A DNA stretch of 9,095 nt, from contig JBBQTQ010000094.1 in NCBI GenBank assembly GCA_038213135.1, forward strand, positions 1-9,095, in the 5' to 3' direction. Positions 6,844 through 9,095 of this stretch are shown here, piece after piece. Both the position numbers and the translations under genes were made by a program. Each line of letters starts with the position of its first letter. Within the stretch, counting starts at the first letter, position 1. Origin of the DNA: JBBQTQ01 sp038213135 (GTDB lineage: Bacteria; Actinomycetota; Thermoleophilia; Gaiellales; Gaiellaceae). The notes under the pieces are model-generated. The model was not told the DNA's origin. It saw only the letters and a list, made by a program, of their open reading frames with translations, and made no database searches.

Positions 6844-7854
6844 CTAGCACTCCGCCATGACCCGGTGGTAGTTCGCCCGATTCACGAACGACCCCGGGAG
6901 GAACGTGTTCTGCGGGATCTTCTTCCCCTTGGAGATGTTGTCGTAGAGCTCTTGCGCGGCGGTCTGCCCGACGACCGCGGCGTCGACGTAGATCGTCGCC
7001 GCGTACGAGGTGACCTGCTTCTTCGCGAACTCCTCGCAGGTGCGGTTGCCGCCGAGGCCGACGCCGATGTCGGCGCTCGTCTTGAAGTTGGCGTTCTCGA
7101 GCGCGCGCACCGCGCCGACGACGCCGTCGTCGTTGCACGACCAGATCAGCCAGTGCTTGACCTCGGGGTGCGCGGTGATCGTCGTCGACATCACGGTGGT
7201 CGCGTTCGACTGGCTGTTGTCGTAGGCGATGTGGACGATGTCGCCCCTGCCGAGCGACTTCTCCCGCTTGAGGAACGCGTCAGCCGCGCCGTCGGTGCGG
7301 TCCTTGCAGACGCTGAGGCTGTTCTGCTCGATCGAAGCGATCTTGACCACCTCGCTGCCCCAGCCCTTCTTCGCCTTGTCGTAGAGGTTCGCCATCCCGT
7401 CGCCGACCTGCATCCCGAACGAGCGCGCGTTGAAGCCGACGAACGGCGCGAAGTGCCCCTTCGAGTCCTTGATCGGGTCGTTCGTGGCGACGATCGGGAT
7501 CCCGGCCTTACTCGCCTTGGCGATCACGGCCGGCCCGAGCTTCTGGTCGGGCACCGTGGTCATCACGCCCTGGACGTGCGCGGCGATCACGGTGTCGAGC
7601 GTCGAGAGCATCTTGTTCGCGTCGAAGCCGACATCCTGGATGATCGCCTTGAAGTGGAGCTTCTTGGCAAGCCGCTTGACGCCGACCTCCTGGCGGATGA
7701 AGTAGGGGTTGTCGCCGTGCTTGTCGATCGCCGCGATCGACGTCACCTTCACGCCGGACGAGCCGGACGCGACCGACGCTAGGGCCACGGCGGCGCACGC
7801 GGCGGCGAGGCCGAGCGCGGCCCTCGTGGTGGCTGCGGTCAACCTCTTGTGCAT
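6844..7854 (-). CDS. Sugar ABC transporter substrate-binding protein (AraF-like)
   Basis: An exported binding protein of about 336 residues that captures a sugar and delivers it to the permease. It is first in the operon, the usual position. The N terminus (MHKRL, then an alanine/leucine-rich core to about residue 29) is a signal peptide. The body is a Peripla_BP_4-type fold. From memory of E. coli L-arabinose-binding protein, close matches are GVMTTVPDQKLGPAVIAKA (98-116), HPEVKHWLI (230-238), CNDDGVVGAVRALENANFK (241-259) and the following IGVGLGG. Lys46, Arg187 and Asn242 appear to align with AraF ligand residues. Other pocket positions differ, so arabinose itself is not assured; a related pentose, rhamnose or a pectin-derived saccharide is possible. 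Residue numbers count from an upstream GTG at 7857; I prefer the ATG at 7854 because GGAAG lies five bases before it. The only cysteine near a lipobox position (C21) sits inside the hydrophobic core. Confidence 0.94.
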   Translation of the reverse strand: MHKRLTAATTRAALGLAAACAAVALASVASGSSGVKVTSIAAIDKHGDNPYFIRQEVGVKRLAKKLHFKAIIQDVGFDANKMLSTLDTVIAAHVQGVMTTVPDQKLGPAVIAKASKAGIPIVATNDPIKDSKGHFAPFVGFNARSFGMQVGDGMANLYDKAKKGWGSEVVKIASIEQNSLSVCKDRTDGAADAFLKREKSLGRGDIVHIAYDNSQSNATTVMSTTITAHPEVKHWLIWSCNDDGVVGAVRALENANFKTSADIGVGLGGNRTCEEFAKKQVTSYAATIYVDAAVVGQTAAQELYDNISKGKKIPQNTFLPGSFVNRANYHRVMAEC

Positions 7855-8008
7855 CACGTCTTCCGTCCTTTCCCGCGCGGGCTACGAGAGCTGACGGCCG
7901 GGTGCGGCCGTAGCTGCTTTCGTAGGATTATTGGGATCGTGGTACGGTAACCTGCGTGCCGGCCGGGCGCAACCTCGGCGATTGTCCGTACCGGGACTGC
8001 AGGGGGCG
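7855..8008. promoter_or_regulatory. Divergent promoter/control region
   Basis: This gap separates the transporter operon (-) from the GH105-like gene (+) and must hold both promoters. On the minus strand AATAAT (7932-7927) matches five of six bases of a -10 box, but no -35 is obvious at normal spacing. On the plus strand TACGGT (7943-7948) fits the loose TANNNT actinobacterial -10. A second inverted pair, GGTACGG (7941-7947) and CCGTACC (7986-7992), flanks the plus-side leader. The promoter assignments are tentative. Confidence 0.5.
7882..7925. repeat. Long imperfect inverted repeat, likely operator or leader hairpin
   Basis: Outer arms CTACGA (7882-7887) and TCGTAG (7920-7925) enclose inner arms ACGGCC (7894-7899) and GGCCGT (7906-7911), with an AGC/GCT match between them and a 6-base loop at 7900-7905. 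The two halves match apart from a two-base length difference in the middle. It lies 28 bases from the binding-protein start and directly downstream of the candidate minus-strand -10. It could therefore be a repressor operator that shuts off both directions, or a hairpin in the operon's 5' leader. The symmetry is seen; the role is inferred. Confidence 0.55.
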
Positions 8009-9061
8009 ATGAGCGTCACGACTGTGAGCCCGGATCGTCAGCGCACCGACGCGTCCGAGCTCTTGCTACGGCTCGCCGAGCGGACGCGTCGATACGACTT
8101 CTCAGTCTGGTTCTGGGGCGACGCGATCGCGATTGACGGGTTGCTCGAGGCGGCCGAGCTCAGCGGCGAGCGGGCGAGCAGCGACCACTGCTTGCGCTTC
8201 TACCACCGTTGGCTGTCAGGCGCCCCAGGCTGGGTCGATCACCTGACGCCTGGTGTCGGACTGCTCCGCCTCTACGAGCAGACGGGTGAAGCCGAGCTCC
8301 TAGCGGGCGCTCGCCGACTCGCTGCCTGGCTGACCGAAACGGTGCCGCACACAGCTGCGGGACAGCCGCTCTACCGGCCCGATCTGCCGCCGTACCGGCA
8401 CACCGTCTGGGTGGACACGCTCTACCACGAGCCGCCGTTCTTTGCAGCCCTTGCGCGGCACACCGGGGAGGAGCGGTGGGCGGACGTGGCGCTCGACTGC
8501 TGGGAAGTGCATGCTCGCTCCCTCAGTCGCGGCGACGGGCCGATTCTGGGCCATTCCTACGACACCGGGGCGGGGCTGCTGCGGGGATACGGCTGGGGCC
8601 GCGGCAACGGCTGGGCGCTCTTGGGAATGGTCGACACGCTGGAATGGCTCGCCGACGATCACCCTCGCCGTAGTACGGCCGTCGCCTGGATGCGCGAGCT
8701 TGCGGAGGCGATTCTCTCTCTGCAGGACGTCAGTGGCTGCTGGCGGACCCTGCTCGACGACCGCGAGGCATACCTCGAGGTCTCGACGGCGGCCTTCTTC
8801 GGCGCCGCGTTCCTGAAGGGCGCCAGGCTCGGCGTGCTCGACGAGCGGTACGCGCAGGCCGCCGAGACTGCCTGGGCCGCGGTCTGTGCTCACGTCGACG
8901 GCGAGGGAAGCCTTTGGGGTGTGTCCGCGTGCACCTACGCGTCGACGCACCCCGACGACGACGTGCAGATGTACAAGACACTTCCGACCGAGGTCAACGT
9001 CTGGGGGCAGGGAGCGGGCCTGCGTCTGGCGGCGGAACGAATCAGATCAGGTCTCGGTTGA
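8009..9061 (+). CDS. GH88/GH105-type unsaturated glucuronyl/rhamnogalacturonyl hydrolase
   Basis: A 350-residue, alpha/alpha-barrel type hydrolase without a signal peptide, so probably cytoplasmic. The GH88/GH105 group (for example YteR) hydrates the double bond of unsaturated uronic acids left by polysaccharide lyases, releasing rhamnose or another sugar. Numbering from the ATG at 8009, marks are WVDHLTPG (75-82, Asp77), HTVWVDTLYHEPPF (131-144) with Asp136 at the place of the GH105 catalytic Asp, GHSYD (181-185, His182), the hallmark GWGRGNGW (195-202), YLEVSTAAFF (255-264) and WGQGAG (332-337). YteR is of similar length. A TTG at 7931 would add 26 residues that look non-conserved and basic, so I chose the ATG, although AGGGGG at 8001-8006 sits unusually close to it. 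It diverges from the sugar ABC operon and runs straight into the next gene. The exact disaccharide substrate is unknown. Confidence 0.87.
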   Translation: MSVTTVSPDRQRTDASELLLRLAERTRRYDFSVWFWGDAIAIDGLLEAAELSGERASSDHCLRFYHRWLSGAPGWVDHLTPGVGLLRLYEQTGEAELLAGARRLAAWLTETVPHTAAGQPLYRPDLPPYRHTVWVDTLYHEPPFFAALARHTGEERWADVALDCWEVHARSLSRGDGPILGHSYDTGAGLLRGYGWGRGNGWALLGMVDTLEWLADDHPRRSTAVAWMRELAEAILSLQDVSGCWRTLLDDREAYLEVSTAAFFGAAFLKGARLGVLDERYAQAAETAWAAVCAHVDGEGSLWGVSACTYASTHPDDDVQMYKTLPTEVNVWGQGAGLRLAAERIRSGLG

Positions 9062-9063
9062 CG

Positions 9064-9095
9064 GTGAAGGGCCCGCTCGACGGCATCCGCGTCCT
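9064..9095 (+). CDS. Start of family III CoA-transferase (CaiB/BaiF), truncated by window edge
   Basis: Only ten complete codons are present, beginning at GTG 9064, two bases after the hydrolase stop. They read M-K-G-P-L-D-G-I-R-V, with a partial codon consistent with Leu following. The PLDGIRVL sequence near a start is the typical opening of CaiB/BaiF (formyl-CoA or carnitine-CoA transferase) proteins, which move CoA between acyl groups. An alternative TTG start at 9058 would overlap the hydrolase stop. The two-base gap implies co-transcription with the hydrolase gene. The call rests on a very short stretch; sequence beyond the window would settle it. Confidence 0.62.
   Translation, partial: MKGPLDGIRV

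Noticed and set aside
6571..7782. 403-codon plus-strand open frame opposite the ATPase and binding-protein genes
   Set aside because: Its Arg/Asp/Val-rich composition is typical of antisense frames in high-GC DNA, and both genes on the other strand are certain.
7931..8008. TTG start giving the hydrolase 26 extra residues
   Set aside because: The added residues are basic and look unconserved, and would run over the presumed plus-strand promoter and leader. The ATG at 8009 is the better choice.
1..9095. CRISPR array, insertion sequence, tRNA or rRNA gene
   Set aside because: I saw no regularly spaced repeats, transposase, terminal repeats, cloverleaf or rRNA-like sequence on reading both strands.

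Overview
The window is high-GC bacterial chromosome, roughly 70% GC or more over the main genes. It has G/C-ending codons, GTG and TTG starts, weak or absent Shine-Dalgarno sequences and tight gene packing. This fits Actinomycetota, possibly a soil lineage such as Thermoleophilia, but that placement is a judgement from style and not from a marker gene. The first ~180 bases are clearly different, about 48% GC by my count.

Layout, left to right. (1) 1-404: an AT-richer leader with small palindromes, then a 70-residue predicted membrane protein (+). (2) 523-1293: a classical short-chain dehydrogenase (-). (3) 1293-2216: an aldose 1-epimerase (mutarotase)-like protein (+), divergent from the dehydrogenase; the proposed start codons overlap by one base. 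(4) 2223-7854 (-): a four-gene operon read right to left. It encodes an AraF-like sugar-binding protein, an RbsA/AraG-type double ABC ATPase, an RbsC/AraH-type permease, and a secreted vanadium-haloperoxidase/PAP2-family protein whose start overlaps the permease stop (ATGA). (5) 7855-8008: a divergent control region with a long imperfect inverted repeat. (6) 8009-9061: a GH88/GH105-type unsaturated glucuronyl/rhamnogalacturonyl hydrolase (+). (7) 9064-9095: the first codons of what looks like a CaiB/BaiF family III CoA-transferase, cut by the window edge.

Taken together this looks like a carbohydrate-uptake and catabolism locus. The ABC system would import a sugar or a small pectin-derived saccharide. 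The GH105-like enzyme would split unsaturated uronyl-rhamnose disaccharides in the cytoplasm. The mutarotase and dehydrogenase could interconvert and oxidise the released sugar. The substrate is not proven by the sequence.

The least expected element is the haloperoxidase/PAP2-family gene. It is translationally coupled to a sugar permease and carries all residues of the vanadate/phosphate-binding site. It also has a degenerate second copy of the PAP2 core and a ~235-residue N-terminal region I do not recognise. Three strong stem-loops or dyads also stand out: one holding both convergent stop codons at 2211-2228, one between the binding-protein and ATPase genes at 6795-6823, and one in the divergent promoter region at 7882-7925.
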